A DNA stretch of 64,000 nucleotides from Rhizobium binae. GTDB taxonomy: Bacteria; Pseudomonadota; Alphaproteobacteria; Rhizobiales; Rhizobiaceae. The notes under the pieces are model-generated. The model made no database searches. It was not told the DNA's origin and saw only the letters and a list, made by a program, of their open reading frames with translations. The stretch lies in contig NZ_CP071609.1 of NCBI RefSeq assembly GCF_017357225.1, positions 186,001-250,000 on the forward strand, read 5' to 3'. Position 1 is the stretch's first letter. Each line of letters opens with the position of its first letter. Below, in pieces: positions 63,647-64,000 of this stretch. A program made the translations under genes and the position numbers.

Positions 63647-64000
63647 ATGAAGAACCTGTTTTCGGATACCTATTTTGAAGCCCGCACGCGTTTTCTGGAC
63701 GCGACAAAGGTCCAATCTTATCGATCGAGCTACAGTGGACCTGAGGGCCAGCCACTTTCTACGGATGTCGCTTTTCTCGGCGACCCCGATGCAGACTACC
63801 TGCTCGTTTCTATCGCAGGCACGCATGGTGTGGAGGGGTATTGTGGATCTGCGGCGCAGCTGTCCCTTCTTCAGTGGCAGTTGGGAAATAGCCTCAGGGG
63901 ATCTGTCGGCATACTTCTCATCCACGCCTTGAACGCATATGGCTTTGCTTGGGACCGGCGCGTCACTGCCGAGGGATGCGATCTTAATCGGAATTTTGTC
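63647..64000 (+). CDS. DUF2817 family (M14-like) deacylase, 5' part
   Basis: The gene runs off the window; 118 codons are visible without a stop. The start MKNLFSDTYFEARTRFLDAT leads into VSIAGTHGVEGYCGSAAQ, where the His and Glu of the zinc site lie, then LLIHALNAYGFAWDRRVTAE and DLNRNF, all DUF2817 hallmarks in the zinc-carboxypeptidase/aspartoacylase fold. The upstream ribosome site is poor. Following an EutD-like M24 gene it parallels the EutD-EutE hydrolase-deacylase pair. Confidence 0.85.
   Translation, partial: MKNLFSDTYFEARTRFLDATKVQSYRSSYSGPEGQPLSTDVAFLGDPDADYLLVSIAGTHGVEGYCGSAAQLSLLQWQLGNSLRGSVGILLIHALNAYGFAWDRRVTAEGCDLNRNFV

Noticed and set aside
1..64000. CRISPR arrays, tRNA or rRNA genes
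   Set aside because: No regularly spaced direct repeats, no tRNA-like cloverleaf and no rRNA segments were recognised on reading.

Overview
The window looks like accessory DNA of a Rhizobiaceae-type alphaproteobacterium (Rhizobium, Sinorhizobium or Agrobacterium), probably a megaplasmid or chromid. This rests on the gene families present: a UPF0262 protein, the heterotetrameric sarcosine oxidase operon with folD and a GlxA-type regulator, several spermidine/putrescine-type and oligopeptide-type ABC importers, IS3 and IS630 elements, and high-GC coding. No rRNA, tRNA, CRISPR array or replication origin was recognised.

Layout. (1) 1-4.4 kb, minus strand: two tandem paralogous MFS exporters and a UPF0262 protein; the last two genes have clearly duplicated leader regions. 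(2) 4.66-13.17 kb: a decaying mobile element with three overlapping tyrosine recombinases, two small helical proteins and a RecD-like helicase, bounded by 38-bp att-like direct repeats. Recombinases 2 and 3 each carry one in-frame TGA and the helicase is broken. (3) 13.5-16.9 kb, minus: glutamate dehydrogenase, formyl-THF deformylase and a GntR/FCD regulator. (4) 16.9-26.5 kb: a catabolic cassette with an Asp/Glu-racemase-superfamily enzyme, a divergent M24 protein without metal ligands, a small protein coupled to an amidase, a complete Pot-type ABC importer, an unknown protein and a ProC-like reductase. (5) 26.5-33.6 kb: GlxA-type regulator, soxBDAG and folD, for sarcosine oxidation and use of its one-carbon unit. 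(6) 33.8-35.0 kb: an intact IS3 (IS407-group) element with a CTCA target duplication.

(7) 35.3-40.9 kb, minus: a class III aminotransferase, an aldehyde dehydrogenase, 3-oxoacid CoA-transferase A and B and a frameshifted thiolase; together these would take an omega-amine or amino acid through an aldehyde and acid towards acetyl-CoA. (8) 41.4-50.3 kb, minus: an intact oligopeptide-type ABC importer operon with a FluG-type amidohydrolase in front and a CapA-type metallophosphatase behind. (9) 50.5-55.9 kb, minus: a second, wrecked oligopeptide-type importer: frameshifted binding protein, permease B split by a small inversion, permease C hit by an IS630 element, a truncated ATPase and no partner ATPase. 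(10) 56.8-64 kb, plus: a second catabolic cassette with an M20 amidohydrolase, a Pot-type importer whose two permeases are fused, an ectoine-hydrolase-like M24 protein and a DUF2817 (M14-like) deacylase cut by the window edge.

The theme is scavenging of nitrogen-rich small molecules: import by ABC systems, hydrolysis by M20, M24, M14-like, amidase and amidohydrolase enzymes, then oxidation or transamination into central and one-carbon metabolism. The most notable items are the twin Pot importer plus metal-free M24 cassettes, the three-recombinase element with matching in-frame TGA codons, and the reconstructable IS630 insertion followed by inversion.
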